From Apostichopus japonicus (Eukaryota > Echinodermata > Holothuroidea > Aspidochirotida > Stichopodidae), in contig NC_092563.1 in NCBI RefSeq assembly GCF_037975245.1, positions 1,577,001-1,641,000 on the forward strand: a stretch of 64,000 nt of DNA, read 5' to 3'. Shown piece by piece: positions 10,636 to 23,221 of this stretch. Numbering within the stretch: the first letter of the stretch is position 1; every line of letters starts with the position of its first letter. The position numbers were made by a program, and so were the translations under genes. The notes beneath the pieces were generated by a model. The model searched no databases, was not told the DNA's origin, and saw only the letters and a list, made by a program, of their open reading frames with translations.

Positions 10636-12976
10636 ATGTTGTCGTTCCTCGCATTTACAGTGTTACTTTTAAATGGCATGGACAGGACTTCGGCGACATG
10701 CAATAGTGTTTGTCATCCTTTCGTGGGGACCATACAGGATAAAAGATGTTCACAGACGTATCGTAAGTTTATGTACTTGCAAAGCTGCCTGCATTTTCAC
10801 CTTTTTGTTATTAATTATTTTGTTCATAGGGTGACTCTATAGGCAGAATTTTGATCTTGTCATATTTATTATAGACCAATGAGAAAGGCAGTTAAACTTG
10901 ATTGGCATAATAGTTTCTGTAACTGGGTGGGGAGGGGTGGGGGAGGGGAAGGCGGTATACGTGTGTCTTAGCTCAGTGTTGTTTTCTTTGCCTTTTTTGA
11001 TAAACAATTGATTAGTTAAGGCCCTTGGAAATTAGAAGTCGCGCTTTGGGGGTTACAAAGAGTTGCTCTTTCCACAGTTTTGTACAAATGAAAGTCACAT
11101 GCCTCACTGCCCTCGAATAGCGGCGCAACATACATATAGGTTGAGACTAGTGGACTATCCATTTATATCTGTCAGATAAGGTAAACAGGCCATATATATC
11201 GGTCAAGGACTATATGTATTCATTCATTGTACCATATTTTTTATTTCAGTCTTCGTCTTTAATCCTATCTATAGGTACAACAGTCATTAATTGAAGTTTT
11301 TCTACCTTATGTATTAATTTCAATATCTGGAATGCTCCTTTAAGGCCAAAATCGCGCTCTATAGGTCTAGTTGTGAACCGGTCAATTCATCATTTCATTT
11401 TCACCAGAAATGCAACGAAATAGTTTGTAAAACATTCTAAATAAATATGAAATTTGAGGCAATCACAGTTCTTCTTTTCTCATCTGTGTCGCTTCTGAGG
11501 AATTGACTGTTGGTTTATGTGCTACAGACTAAGTATTCCAGCCACTTTCGTTGCTGAGCTTGTGATACATATTCGTTATTGAGTCATTTTCAAAACGTAT
11601 TAAACAATTGGTTATATTTGTCATCCTTTACAAATCACTTATTTTCTGTAGTGTTCACAGCCAAAGTGTTGCGACCAGTTATCCCATCAAGTAACCCGGC
11701 TACGACAAGAGAGTACTTAGTTGAAGTCATTCATATTTACCACGGACCGCATGATATGTTGCCAGGAAGTGTCGTAACCATAGCAACACCGAGAGCACTG
11801 TCAGCGTGTGGAGTGTTACCAAATATCGGAATGAAATACTTGCTTGGATGTAAGTTGATCGAATCTAACTAAATCATAGAAAGGAAGAATGATTTTTAGG
11901 ACTAGAATATTATCCATCCATTCATCCATCCATCCATCTAGCTATCTGTCAATCTATTTTAATTATTTATCTATTTTCAGCTTTCAAGGGTAAACGTATT
12001 TAGCGATACAAAACGCTAATCTTACATGAGGCCCTCAAACATTATTTACAATTAAGGAAATCGTAAATTTAAACTAAATGTAAATAATTAAAAGAGTAAA
12101 ATAAGAATGAAACACAAAATAAAATCATGAAAAAAAATTGAAAAAGAAGTACAAAGAGTAGGTAAAACATATGAAGGTCTGGTAAATACACCATTACAAA
12201 AAAAAAATGAAATCATTTCTCAATCACTATCTACCTGACTGTCTGTCTGTCTATTAATACATATATAAAACTGGTCAAACCAGTTCCAAAAAGGGTTTTA
12301 TCTCGAAAAGGTGATATTTTGTTACAAACTTCCGACGTTTTATTTCCAAACGTCCACATTTTAACACGAAATTTTGACATTTCATCTCAATATTTTGACA
12401 ATCCAGCTCAAAATATAAAATGGGGGATTTTGAAACTTTTTATATTTGATCGGAAAATGTTGACAAATTATTTCATCAATTTCGAATTTTATCTCAAAAG
12501 TGTGATGTTTTATTTCAAAATTCCGACGTTTTTTGTCAAATATACATCTTTTAACACGAAAATTGACATTTGATCTCAACATTATGAATTTCTCAACATC
12601 GGCCTTATATTTTGAAATTTTGACGAATTATACGAGTAGAATAAGGTTAGATTGTTAGATTGTTCTTTTTGTGTCCCTTTTTTGCGGGGGGGGGGGGGGG
12701 GGAGTGCCTACATCATTTCATCTTCCACTTCTTAACACCGACCTTAAATTTTTCTTTCTTGTTTTATATCATTTTATCTTCTATTCTTCCTCAGCAAATA
12801 CTTTCATAGCGAAGACAGTTAACGCACAGGGACAGGAAAGCGCATCAAAGGGACGAAATTCAATTGTTGGTACAATTAAAATTCGGCTTGTGTGCGATAC
12901 GTTTGAAAGACTTACCCAACGTGTGAGAACGTTTCTGCAAAGAGGTGCGTGCCAAGTTGCCATCGAAGCTGTATGA
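10636..12976 (+). CDS. secreted single-NTR-domain TIMP-like (tensilin-like) protein
   Basis: Three exons, 10636-10762, 11652-11849 and 12795-12976, join in phase 1 at GT..AG sites and encode 168 residues. Residues 1-20 form a signal peptide, so the mature protein starts at or next to Cys22. Six cysteines (22, 26, 38, 95, 142, 161) match the number and order of the six in the N-terminal netrin-like domain of TIMPs. A Cys-His-Pro step (26-28), an ACGV motif (94-97) and a Cys-Asp near the end (142-143) also fit. TIMPs inhibit metalloproteinases; sea-cucumber tensilin, of the same fold, stiffens collagen. The first two cysteines are spaced CxxxC instead of CxC, so classical metalloproteinase inhibition is doubtful. 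The chain ends seven residues after the sixth cysteine, so there is no C-terminal TIMP domain. Family assignment is good; function is inferred. Confidence 0.75.
11903..11960. repeat. CCAT-type microsatellite
   Basis: Imperfect 'atccatccattcatccatcc' tetranucleotide run in intron 2 of the TIMP-like gene, passing into 'atct' variants. Confidence 0.7.
12310..12600. repeat. degenerate AT-rich tandem repeat in TIMP-like intron 2
   Basis: The phrases 'tttaacacgaaa' and 'gacattt.atctcaa' occur near 12360-12390 and again near 12548-12580, giving a period of roughly 190 bp with shorter internal echoes. Open frames on both strands (12319-12573 + and 12382-12582 -) cover the repeat and are not supported as genes. 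Confidence 0.5.
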
Positions 12977-13249
12977 TAACTGTAGTTTTGACCACTATTT
13001 TAACATCTTCGATATATCTATTTCCATCTACGTAAACATATCATCGCCGCACTGCAATGTATCTTTATGAAATTAAACAACTACTATAAATCAGGTTGGA
13101 GGTTATAGATTTACAGGAGCGCCGCTATAATGTAATATTTTAAATGTGAAATAATTAGAAATAATTAACTAAAACGACAGGGATATATCATATTAGTAAA
13201 CCGTAAACAGAAAACTGACTGTGGAATGGATTTGTAAAAAAGCACCATG

Positions 13250-13375
13250 TGATCACTGGGTCGAATCCCGTACTACCAACTATGTTTATTGCCCTTCAAT
13301 TTGAAAATCAAAGTAGCATATATACTGCATGGCATTGATTATACGATGCACGTTCGAAATACCAAATTTAAAGCA
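13250..13375 (+). repeat. diverged tRNA-derived SINE-like fragment
   Basis: Contains gggtcgaatccc, close to a tRNA gene B box, followed by a body ending in 'gatgcacgttcgaaataccaaattt'-like text. It shares order and wording with the stretch at 14045-14190. No intact A box is visible. Confidence 0.4.
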
Positions 13376-14044
13376 GCATTTTGCGTCCTTTTCTATGGTT
13401 TTTCTCAACCTCACTGATTCCACGATACCATAATACATAACTAGCTTATCTATTCAAATCTTACTTCAAATGGTGGCATAAAAGTCGAAAAATTTACATA
13501 TTTCAACTGTGTTTTTCTCGAAGATATTTTCCGTTGGGATCCAAATAAACCTCGCAAATAATATGAATATTTAATGCTACGAACGTCATTGGCCAATACG
13601 TAATACAACACCATGCTTGAGTGTGTAGATTGTCTATGGCATTTGTACCAGGGAGCTCTTAGAGTCCAGCTCGCTGATTGGTTGAATTCAAACTAGTGGG
13701 TTGGGGGAACTGTTTGCGATTATTATTAAGTGTGTAATTTGTCGGTGAACACTTTTTCATTATCTGCAAATGTCCTTAAGTACTCGGCAATTAACGCTTC
13801 GGGCAGGGGAAAAACTTGGCTAATATCTTAGTTTGCTGTTTTGTGATTGATATATGTCAAAAACTCGAAGGACAGTTGTCAAAAAAGTGGAAAACGGCGA
13901 CAAAACGCAAAATGCATGCTATAAAGCATCACAACAAACTATATACTACGGGAACAATAAGAGTATGTTACCGTTGCCAATGGATGTTAAGGTCGCCATC
14001 GGAGGTTCCTGAGGGTGCCTTTGGCATACCAGGAGCAACAGGTT

Positions 14045-14190
14045 GGAGAGGGGACAATGCGATCACTAGTTCGAATTCCATTCATAATTATATATACTAA
14101 AATTTATTTTCTCTGTAAAATTTCAAAATGAATGTACGTGGCACTGACTTACGGTGCGCATTCGAAATTTTCAATGTTGTCAATAAATGC
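14045..14190 (+). repeat. second diverged SINE-like fragment
   Basis: Contains gatcactagttcgaattcc (B-box-like) and, about 110 bp later, 'ggtgcgcattcgaaatt', paralleling the 13250-13375 fragment. The open frames 13816-14100 and 14128-14310 overlap it and are not supported as genes. Confidence 0.35.
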
Positions 14191-14310
14191 ATTTTTCAAC
14201 TTTTAGAAGTGAAGACCTTTATGGTTGCGAATGACGTTGATAGGGTAGAAGCGTCAGAGCTGCTACAGGGGAGTTCGGGATTACTAACGGCAATAGTATC
14301 AAGAACATAA

Positions 14311-16226
14311 CGTATCAATCTTTGTGAAGATGTTAGAGTATAAGAAACAAGAGAGTTTAGGATTGATAATGATCAGATCCGAGTGTATATAGTGTTCCAT
14401 TGGTTGTTTATCTTAATAATAAATGTCTAAGACTTACTATTTACGTGTTATATAGGCCAATATTTAAAGCTCTTGAGTTGTGCCAGCAGCGGGCTACACC
14501 ATTTTGGTGCAATGTTTAATATTTTGTCAGTTGTGATCTTTTCTCAATTTTACAAGGGTTAAACCAGACATTGTTTAGTAGACCTGTAGTTTAACTTAAA
14601 GTTATGTTGGAGAGATTGATAAATGAGCAACGATTGCAACAATGCACCATTTCCAAATTTTGATAAGCAAATTAACTAGTTATATGATTATTTTAAAAGG
14701 CAGATATTAAAGAATAAAATTCCCCGTAACATTGTATGTTTTTTTTTAAACTTGCTGAAGTCCTTGATATTGTCCGAGGAATCGCCAAGTAATATTAAAT
14801 ATCTGCTACTTTTTAAACTCTATTATACCTAAATTATTTCCTAACATTCACCAAGATGTCATCATAACCGAAATCCTTACGTGTTTTAACGTTTTAGGGG
14901 AATAAATGAAAAAGGAGTTTAAAATTGTATATAAATTGGTTAATATTGTTTATTGTGACGATGGTACAATCGTTTCAAGGCAGCAATGACGATCAACTTA
15001 ATAATTAATTGTTTTTAATGTATGTATGTATGACGATGTTGTGACTGTTTGATAATAAAAGACGTGTGGAAGTTTGACATATATGCGACAACATTGTGTT
15101 ATTTTGGCACCATCGGTGACAAGTTTGGATCATCAGCATCTCGTATTTCTAGGGTCCTATTGACCTTCTGTCCTCTGTTTAGTTTTAGTATAGAGCCAGG
15201 CTTATATCACAATTTGGCGTAAACAAATATAATTTTTCATGTAATTCAATAATTAGAAGCAGATGTGAGACTTTCCTGTTCATGGCTGGAAGTTTGTCTT
15301 TATAACTTCCTTTTGTTATAAAGTTTTGGCTTTTAGTTACCAAGATAAGCTATAAGGGAAGGAAAACACACTGACTTAAAATGACCCAACCGAGTTAAAT
15401 GCTAGAAATGCAAAAAAAAAACTCTGTTGAGAAATGTCTTGAGTTGTATGTGGTATATGCTTTTTAAAGATTTGAATGCAGGGAGGTGATTGTTATATTT
15501 CTTTCATTTCTATCCATTTAACGAAATTAAAATGTATTCAAAATAATTGAAATATATACTCTAGCCTATGGGATATTCAGGCGGCATGCACTGCAATGTA
15601 TAACTTATGTATAGGCTTCAAGGGCACGTATATTGGCAACAAAAGTATTCCACACTGTTAGTTGAACTTCTTCTCAATACTATAGTCTCTTTACTTTTTT
15701 CTTTTTCATAACCTCAATCCACCGTTAGCCAAAAATATTAACCAAATATAAAAGTGCTAACAATAATTGGAACATAGTTAAACATAGAAAGAATGGTAAG
15801 GAAATGTGCTCAACGTGATTAGACTTTACTTGCGTAACGATGTTGTGATTGAGTTAATTGTGATTTGAATAGTTCATTAGTAAGATTAATATTCAGTTTT
15901 AAACAAAGGCACACCTTTGTTCTGGATGGATTAAAATGTAACTATGTTGTGATTATTTATGCGCTTGTCGGTGGTATGTGTTGCTTGGGATGTGTATTGT
16001 ATATGTGCATGTGTATCGTTAGTTCAAATGGAGTGTGGACCAGGCTAGGATGGGAGTGAGTACTTAGAGTTCGCAAAGACAAGACGTATTTTCATCTTCT
16101 TGATGTATCCAACGTAGAAACGAAGACGTTTCAATCTTGCTTGTTCGTCTAATTATTCTGCTTATTATACACTCCTTACGTGTAGTGATAGACATTACCC
16201 CCTTTACTGGATTTTATATATTTGTT
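14311..16226. other. no gene recognised
   Basis: AT-rich intergenic sequence. One short open frame with a hydrophobic stretch (15865-16059) has no splice support, conserved motif or recognisable family. Confidence 0.5.
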
Positions 16227-16504
16227 CAGTGGCGTAGGAAGGTACTTTTGAGTGGGGGTGGGGGGCTGAAGACTGATGGCCGGCCTGGGGAGGGGTCTAA
16301 GGGGAGGGGATGTCTCCCTCCCCTTTGGAAATTTCTTGCATTTCCAGGTGGCCTTAGATGCAATTTGGTGCTCCAAATGAGATTTTTTTCTCATTTGGAA
16401 ATGAAAAAGGGGTTTTCTGACTTGCGAAGCGGGGGGGGGGGGGGGCGGCGGAATGATACTTCCGCCCCCATATTTTTCACTGCCCCCCGGTTCCTACGCC
16501 CTTG
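16227..16504 (-). mobile_element. hAT MITE with perfect 8-bp target duplication
   Basis: A 278-bp element. Its termini are CAGTGGCGTAGGAAGG and, reverse strand, CAAGGGCGTAGGAACC. It is flanked by tatttgtt at 16219-16226 and 16505-16512. It carries a poly(G) tract and a 'catttggaaatgaaaaag' core. The copy at 56729-57088 has the opposite orientation. The open frames across it are artefacts. Confidence 0.85.
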
Positions 16505-17096
16505 TATTTGTTACAACTTATACATCGATATATGCTGAAATTTATATTGCCTTCCTGATATTCAATACGAACATATATTTTTATACAAGGGATTTCAAAG
16601 TCGAGGGGAAGATTGAAATCCATCGTTTACGTTTAGACAAAAGGAGAGAAAAAAACCCTCTGGAACCGTTCTGTTTTTCAAATTCTACGAACATTTCAAA
16701 GTAAATCCTTTAAGTTTAAAAATAGGAAAGCCCATATAGGAAAATATTCTTGTTTTCCGTTACACACAATTATTATTACAACAAAAAATATTAAGATCAT
16801 TGATTACCTGAGTGGCTTTATGGTAATGTACCATAGCCTAATTAGATTTTATGGACTTTCATCTTTTTATCGGCATAAGAGTTTGTATCTGAATAAAGGC
16901 CTATATGTATATCTTTTCCATCAATTTAATATAATAGTATTAATGAATTATTAGAATATTAGTCGTTATGTAGGCTATTGTGTTTCTTAGTAATTCCGTT
17001 TTCTCGTTCGATCAACGTCGATATTCAGTTTCTTTACGTCAAGGTATACTTTTTGAAAACATGATAATTGATTTCCTCAAAAATCTCAATATCTGA

Positions 17097-18212
17097 CCGG
17101 GTTGCGATCCCCCCCCCCCCCCAGCGCGGTAAAGGCCATCATTTGCATACCTCGCTTCTCATTGGCTGGGTCTTGCACTTTTAATGATGAATTGGGAAGT
17201 TCTCGCTCATACGCAAATGTACACGTACGTGTATGTACAAACATGTACATACACGTGCACGCAGTACAACGTAATTCGCATACACGTATTGTATGAACTG
17301 GCGACTGTCTTTAGAAGACAACTTTGTTAAAAAAAATTGTTAAAAAGTTTTTTCTTTGCTTTTGCGCGGACTTGTTTTCGCACATGTACATCCATAAGTT
17401 CGTAAAACAATACTGCGACCATGGACTGTGCGTGTACACGTCTCATTGTAGATGACTGTCCTTCTTTGAAGGTAAGGATTAATATACGTTTATGATCCAA
17501 AACTGAAAAGCCAATAAATTGAATAAATTTAGTTTTGACAAGGGTGTAAAGCTTCGAAGTGATGGTGGAACTTGCTGTACAGATAAGTACTGCGATGCAA
17601 TGTACGCAGATTAGTGGTCAGGCGTTTTCTTGCTTCAAAACTGCATAGAAACAGTGGACAGCTTGACAGTTTCTGGTTGACTTTTTACTTGAGATGCTTT
17701 TTAATTTAAAACTGATAGACTCTTATTTTTGAGCATTGATTTGATTTTCAAAATTATGACCCTTGAACACGGTTAATTATGACCCTTTCGCACGGTTTTT
17801 AGATAATATAATACGAAAGATATAGGCCTAATAATTAGTCATATAAGTAGTACCACTGCCACTGTGGATTATATATAGTTATTGCGCACAGACATTGTCT
17901 TACGTTTATATTATATGGTGATATTTTGTATCATCTTCAAACTGTTTCGGTTTGATTTAACTTCTTTAAATTAACAGCAACAGATTTGTGCGATGTTTAA
18001 CCACTGATCCACTACACCCTCTACTCAAACGCGCGCATTCTGCTGCTATACCGTTTTCTTTTCTGCGTGTAGCGTGCAAAGTGGCCTTGTGAAAAGTGGT
18101 ATGTGATGAGCGATTCTGTTTAGTAGTTGAACTTGTAATGAAGCTTATTTCATACGGACCCCAGCCAATGGGAGCAAGGTATGCAAAGCGCTGGGGGAAA
18201 AATCGCGGCCGG
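17097..18212. mobile_element. 1.1-kb element with ~60-bp terminal inverted repeats
   Basis: The left arm (about 17097-17172) and right arm (about 18155-18212) are inverted copies. Both contain the order CCGG..GCGAT, CCCCAGCGC, TTTGCATACCT and CATTGGCTGGG. The left arm has a longer C-tract and a short extra segment. No transposase frame lies between them. I could not define a target duplication, so the exact limits and class are open. The arms include an octamer-like ATTTGCAT (left arm) and an inverted CCAAT box. Confidence 0.5.
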
Positions 18213-19217
18213 TTTCAGAATAAAAAAAAGTTGAAGATATTACGACATCTTTAGTACAAAATTTAGAAAATTAGAAATATTATCTTCTGGTTGTAATTCA
18301 ATATAGTATAAGGGATGTTTGAACGTTACATATATCGTCGAGTCCGTTGCCTGTAAAGGGACTATATACTGTCTATCTGGCAATCCCGTACTCCATAGTA
18401 CGGTGGTTCTAAAGGTACAGGCGTAATGTACACAAAATTTGAATATTTTTAATGACTTGTCGACTTTCGGGAATTTATATATCCTGACAAATTTGTCAAC
18501 ACGTCAAAAAAAAATACTGTATCTATCGACAACTTACGCTAACCTGACATCTTGACGAAATTATCATATCGAATTATCGGGATGATGTGTTATACTAATA
18601 AAACGTAAAGTAAATCTTCAGTCTATCCTTTCAGAACCACCGTACCATATGTCATGTACTGCACGAACCATGAGCTCGCGAAAGATCTTTGGCATGGTCC
18701 GGTTTCACACGATATGCATGGGTGACGTCAAACTAACGTATAGCCCTATCTGTGAACTAGAAATGGCCTGGTAATCATCATCGGTAAGGTGGTTTATACA
18801 GTAAAGTTAATAGTTGATAATACCAAAGTTATATCCAAAGTTTTATTAGCTTTGATTATTCATAGATGTACTATGAATGTGTCGATATGTGCTACACATT
18901 TATTTCATTAAAGTACACCGGACGTGGCCAAGCGTCCGTCATACTCGACTCGTAGCTAGGCTAGGCCTAGTGGTAGTACTATTGTTAGGCCTTTCGAACA
19001 AAGATAAAACTTTGGTAAGGCCTAGCCAAACGTGAAAACTCCATGTGTTCAGCAAAATTATCTTATATGATTATGAATCTCATAAGATATAGCATACGCT
19101 ACGTGTGAGGTATTGTAGTTAAGGCCTAGGCCTACTACTACATAATGACGTCCATGTACTTAAAGCCTTTCACCTAAGTAAACAAACTAGAAGGAATTAT
19201 TAAGCCTAGCTACTGAG

Positions 19218-19705
19218 CTAGTAGTAGCGTGGACACTTCGGACACCTAAGCCTTAAAACACCCCAAAACTATATCTTCTGTTCTGGTATAAATCACCTGA
19301 AAATATACTTGATATGGTGGGAGAAGTGTGTTATATTACGAAACACGGCCAAACTTTCTTTCCTGCAAACTGTTTTCACGTTGTATTCCAAGAAGATTCT
19401 TCATGATTGTGGAACTTGTATTTCTTTGCTAGAGTATTGCGAAGTTCGGACACACGGCCCACAGTGTGGCGCTGGTGATAAAATTGGTGGCGCAGTTGCT
19501 CATTCAGTAATTATAACAGACTTCATAGATCTCTGTCATTTTATTGACAAATATGGAAGTATTTACTTGCACACAGGTCATTTTGGAGAGAAAGTATCTG
19601 TAGCTTCGTAGTATATATGAAATTGGCTGTTGCTATAGGTTGTCCTGGTGAAATCGTGTATTTCTTAGGGATGTCTGAACTTCGCAGTGTTCCGAACTTT
19701 GCAAT
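19218..19705 (+). mobile_element. MITE-like repeat, copy A
   Basis: Nearly 490 bp, matching 54036-54513 in inverted orientation along its length. Shared landmarks include 'cacctgaaaatatacttgat', 'tttcctgcaaactgttttca', 'gaagattcttcatgattgtg' and 'gagtattgcgaagttcgg'. The ends are inverted-repeat-like (cttcggacacctaag and, reverse strand, aagttcagacatccctaag). The 100-residue open frame 19309-19611 lies inside it and is broken in the other copy. Confidence 0.6.
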
Positions 19706-21049
19706 ACATGACTATACTACTACTAGTAGTAGTAGTAGGCCTAAGGCTAAGGTAGCACTGATTGCAATGGACAGGTGCATGTGCTTCCACTCCAGTTCCA
19801 GTCTCAAACTGCACTTGGGCCTAGGCATATACAGTGCGGTACTTACTTCGTACTAAGTAAAGGCTTCAGATATTACTAGCAACGATACAGCAGGCAACCT
19901 TTACTTTTTGCAGTCAAGCAGAGTAACATATATATGAATGATGCGTTTGAATCCATTTCAGGTATATGCTGATCAAATTGTGTTTTTTAAAGCCTTTAAC
20001 ATGTACAGTACTCTCCCCCCAGTTTTGCACATTTTTTGGCATTAGGAAATCCTACTCCCTAAAAATAACCAAAATTACCTTAATATAATACAATTACCCT
20101 CTGGGACCCGACTTGTCAGAGCTAAGACTATGAGGCTCACATAGCATAGCAAACAGCATCCAAAGTCAATGGGTGTACACTTCAGGTCTACACTACAGTT
20201 AGCTTATCGACGAATGTGTCAATTTAGGGGTATGAAAGAACTTGACACGTCAGATATTTTTAATATGTGAGGAACTACACATGAAAATGAATACAATTGA
20301 GTGATTTGGATTTTACGTTGATAGTAGTGTTCAACCGACAATTGGTTAGATAATCGGCATCGTGCCGATTATCAGACAATTGGTAAATAATTGGCATCGG
20401 CAAATTACCGATTATTATTTGGAACCGATTATTACGTTCAACCTAAATGATTGTATTTTTCTGCGCTTTTGATTCACCACAACCACAACCGGAGAAAAAC
20501 GTAGATCATTCGCTTCAACGCTATTCAAGCCGGGGAAGGTGCGCTCATCTACCTTGTAACGGTATCACAAGTCCCTCACGCGAGTTTGTACTAATGCTGT
20601 TCGATACACTTTCCAGTTTTGGCAGTTGACATCATACAGTTTACCTGGGATAAGCTTAGGAGGACGACATAATTATTTTTTTTCACCTCGCCTCTTGCAA
20701 AATCAACAAAATCTCATGTTATCATGTTCAACGATTGATAAGAAAGATTAATTGTCTCGACTAAATATAAAAACCAAATCAATATACTTTTGAACCACTT
20801 TGGCCGTTTCACCATAGGTGAAAACTGGAAAGTGAAAACAATAACATCATGTTCATTGTGAGTTCTACGAACATTAAGCTAGTCTGGCCAGAGAATGGTT
20901 GAGCTTCATATGTTTGGCGACAGTACTCAGTAGCTCTACAGTATTACAGTATTTTGTGATTAGGCAAACTTTCTTATGCATATTTTTGTGAAAAACCCGA
21001 AGCAACTTTTTTTTTCTCCTGACCGCATATACTAAATAAGCAAGTCTGT

Positions 21050-22443
21050 AATTTGACCTAGTTTCGAAAGAGGTGTAACAGAAGTGTTGAACATCACCAT
21101 CGATCCCAGAAAATACACACACAGCTTGCTACCGTCGGTAATTAGACACTAGTGTACAGTTAGTACATACAGCTACGGTCAATACCCACAGCACAGTGTA
21201 TAATCGATACAGCGATGGACATCTCAGGTCCAGCTAAAGATAACAAGGTATCACATTTCATTACTGTCTGCATTTTGTAGCGACACAAACAAAACGTCAC
21301 TTGTAAGCAACAGAAAGTTAACTTTTTCAGATGGCCGCACGGTTTGGGGTAGCGTTGTGCAGGATCCCGGTAGTCAAGTATTGACTAGTCCCGAACACAG
21401 TGCAATGTGTAACTACTACCGGTATTGGGAAAACAACCGGTTATTACATTCGTTTCGGTATCATTCCCGGGAATCCCGGACATATTAAAAATATCTACAT
21501 GTTACTATTTGAAATAAAGAAAAAAAGGGTTCTTAGTTTGAATAATATCTGATCAATTTACGTAATGGCCTAGACCTATATATTAACGAATCAACTTTTC
21601 ACGTAGTAATTTGGACCTAGGCTACACCAAATATCGAACGTTACTTTGGCTCAGCATTTTACGGGACCTCAAAGTTATTTTGAAATTTCGTTATTTATTC
21701 TTCCTTCAAACGATGATTGTGAAGGTTCCCATGTACAAAATCTTACCCTTATGCATTTCACCTCATTTTGTTATAATAATTCTAACGATTTAATAAATTT
21801 TGAGCCAAAACCGCAGGGAGTATATCCAGTATCCAGCCGATTAACGATATAAATAAATTCTGTACTATTCTTATGTATGTAGTTTCTAGTCCTGTATTTA
21901 CGTAGTCCCTATGTTACATCTTATTGTCTTAAGTTCCAAACACGTGGTGACATGTTGATAGTTAAAAACTTTTCATTGTGAACTTTTGAACTTGAAGGGG
22001 TTGCCCTATTCCAATATCATGGAATAGTGGGTAACTCCCAATTTCTGTTTGTGTATGGATTACAAGTTTAATCCATGTGAGAACATGTAAATCAAATATC
22101 GTACGTCGAGTATGAATGAAGGATGGTGTAGGTTGCTTTTTTCCAAGGTTTGTGCTTTTCTTTTTGGAAGTGTATGTTAAAAAACAAAGGCCCTAATATT
22201 GCGTGTTAGTTATATTTTTTCTTTTTTTGATAACCGTGCGTGTAAGAGTATGTACAAAGCCTATAGGCTATGCTTATTGAATGTATGACATCTCGTAACT
22301 ACTGTAAGTGCTTTGAACCATAGCATGAAAGTTGAGGAAAATCCCGGTGGTAGTTACGATACCGGGATTCATGTTGCAACACTACCGGTTGTATGAAATC
22401 CGACTACCGCACAACGCTAGTTTGGGGCGAGTCTTCAATGCCT
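21050..22443 (-). mobile_element. TTAA-flanked MITE, copy 2, interrupted
   Basis: Reverse copy of the 9800-10143 family: text from about 21050 to 21349 continues at 22428-22443 after a 1.07-kb insertion, and a TTAA lies at 22444-22447. The outer left end (about 21000-21055) is too diverged for me to place. The 82-residue minus-strand open frame starting at 21122 is part of this element. Confidence 0.75.
21350..22419. mobile_element. 1070-bp non-autonomous hAT element, innermost of the nest
   Basis: Termini TAGCGTTGTGC at both ends in inverted orientation, with further subterminal matches around 'ggtagtc'. It is flanked by a perfect 8-bp duplication gtttgggg at 21342-21349 and 22420-22427, which splits the MITE. 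The longest open frames are about 60-68 residues, with no transposase motif. Confidence 0.85.
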
Positions 22444-22635
22444 TTAAGGCGGCCTGAGTTCCACAAAAATGATGAAATAATCGGTAATCAGCATCGGCCG
22501 GATTGTCATTGGAACTAATTGGTAACTGTTAAAATCGATTATCATATTATCGGTCGAACACTAGTTGATATAGACATCGTTTATCTAATCAAATCCTTAA
22601 GTGCGTCAATTATGAGCCCACCATGTTACTAATAA

Positions 22636-23221
22636 GGCTTTGGCGATTAGGCTATTGGTGATGAGGCTACTGGTGATTAGGCTACTGGTGATTAGGCTAC
22701 TGGTGATTAGGCTACTGGTGATTAGGCTACTGGTGATTAGGCTATTGGTGATGAGGCCCTACTGGTGATTAGGCTATTGGTGATGAGGCTACTGGTGATT
22801 AGGCTATTGGTGATGAGGCTACTGGTGATTAGGCTATTGGTGATGAGGCTATTGGTGATTAGGCTATTGGTGATGAGGCTATTGGTGATTAGGCTATTGG
22901 TGATGAGGCTATTGGTGATTAGGCTATTGGTGATGAGGCTATTGGTGATGAGGCTACTGGTGATTAGGCTATTGGTGATGAGGCTACTGGTGATGAGGCT
23001 ATTGGTGATTAGGCTATTGGTGATGAGGCTACTGGTGATTAGGCTATTGGTGATGAGGCTACTGGTGATGAGGCTATTGGTGATGAGGCTACTGGTGATT
23101 AGGCTATTGGTGATGAGGCTACTGGTGATTAGGCTACTGGTGATGAGGCTACTGGTGATGAGGCTATTGGTGATGAGGCTACTGGTGATTAGGCTACTGG
23201 TGATGAGGCTATTGGTGATTA
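22636..23221. repeat. 15-bp minisatellite, about 39 units
   Basis: The unit is ggtgat(t/g)aggcta(t/c)t, with two variable positions that often alternate to make a 30-bp higher-order period. One unit near 22757 has a 2-bp insertion. Because 15 is a multiple of three and the unit has no stop in some frames, open frames of about 172-175 residues appear on both strands; these are artefacts. The array ends about 95 bp before the start codon of the TSR/FN3 gene. Confidence 0.95.

Larger units (their letters stand above)
20325..22563. mobile_element. hAT element, outer shell of a three-level nest
   Basis: Left end TAGTGTTCAACCGACAAT, right end on the reverse strand TAGTGTTCGACCGATAAT. The flanks are gttgatag (20317-20324) and gttgatat (22564-22571), an 8-bp duplication with one mismatch. 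Subterminal 'attatcggt'-type words repeat near both ends. Most of its length is explained by the inserted TTAA MITE and a second hAT element. No transposase remains. Confidence 0.75.

Noticed and set aside
14128-14310. Possible extra terminal exon after the TIMP-like gene (acceptor near 14206)
   Set aside because: Joining it to exon 2 of the TIMP-like gene creates an immediate stop, and it has no NTR-domain cysteines.
16137-16538. 133-residue open frame
   Set aside because: It runs through a hAT MITE with target duplications at 16219 and 16505.
19309-19611. 100-residue open frame
   Set aside because: It lies inside a dispersed repeat whose other copy (54 kb) has different stops.
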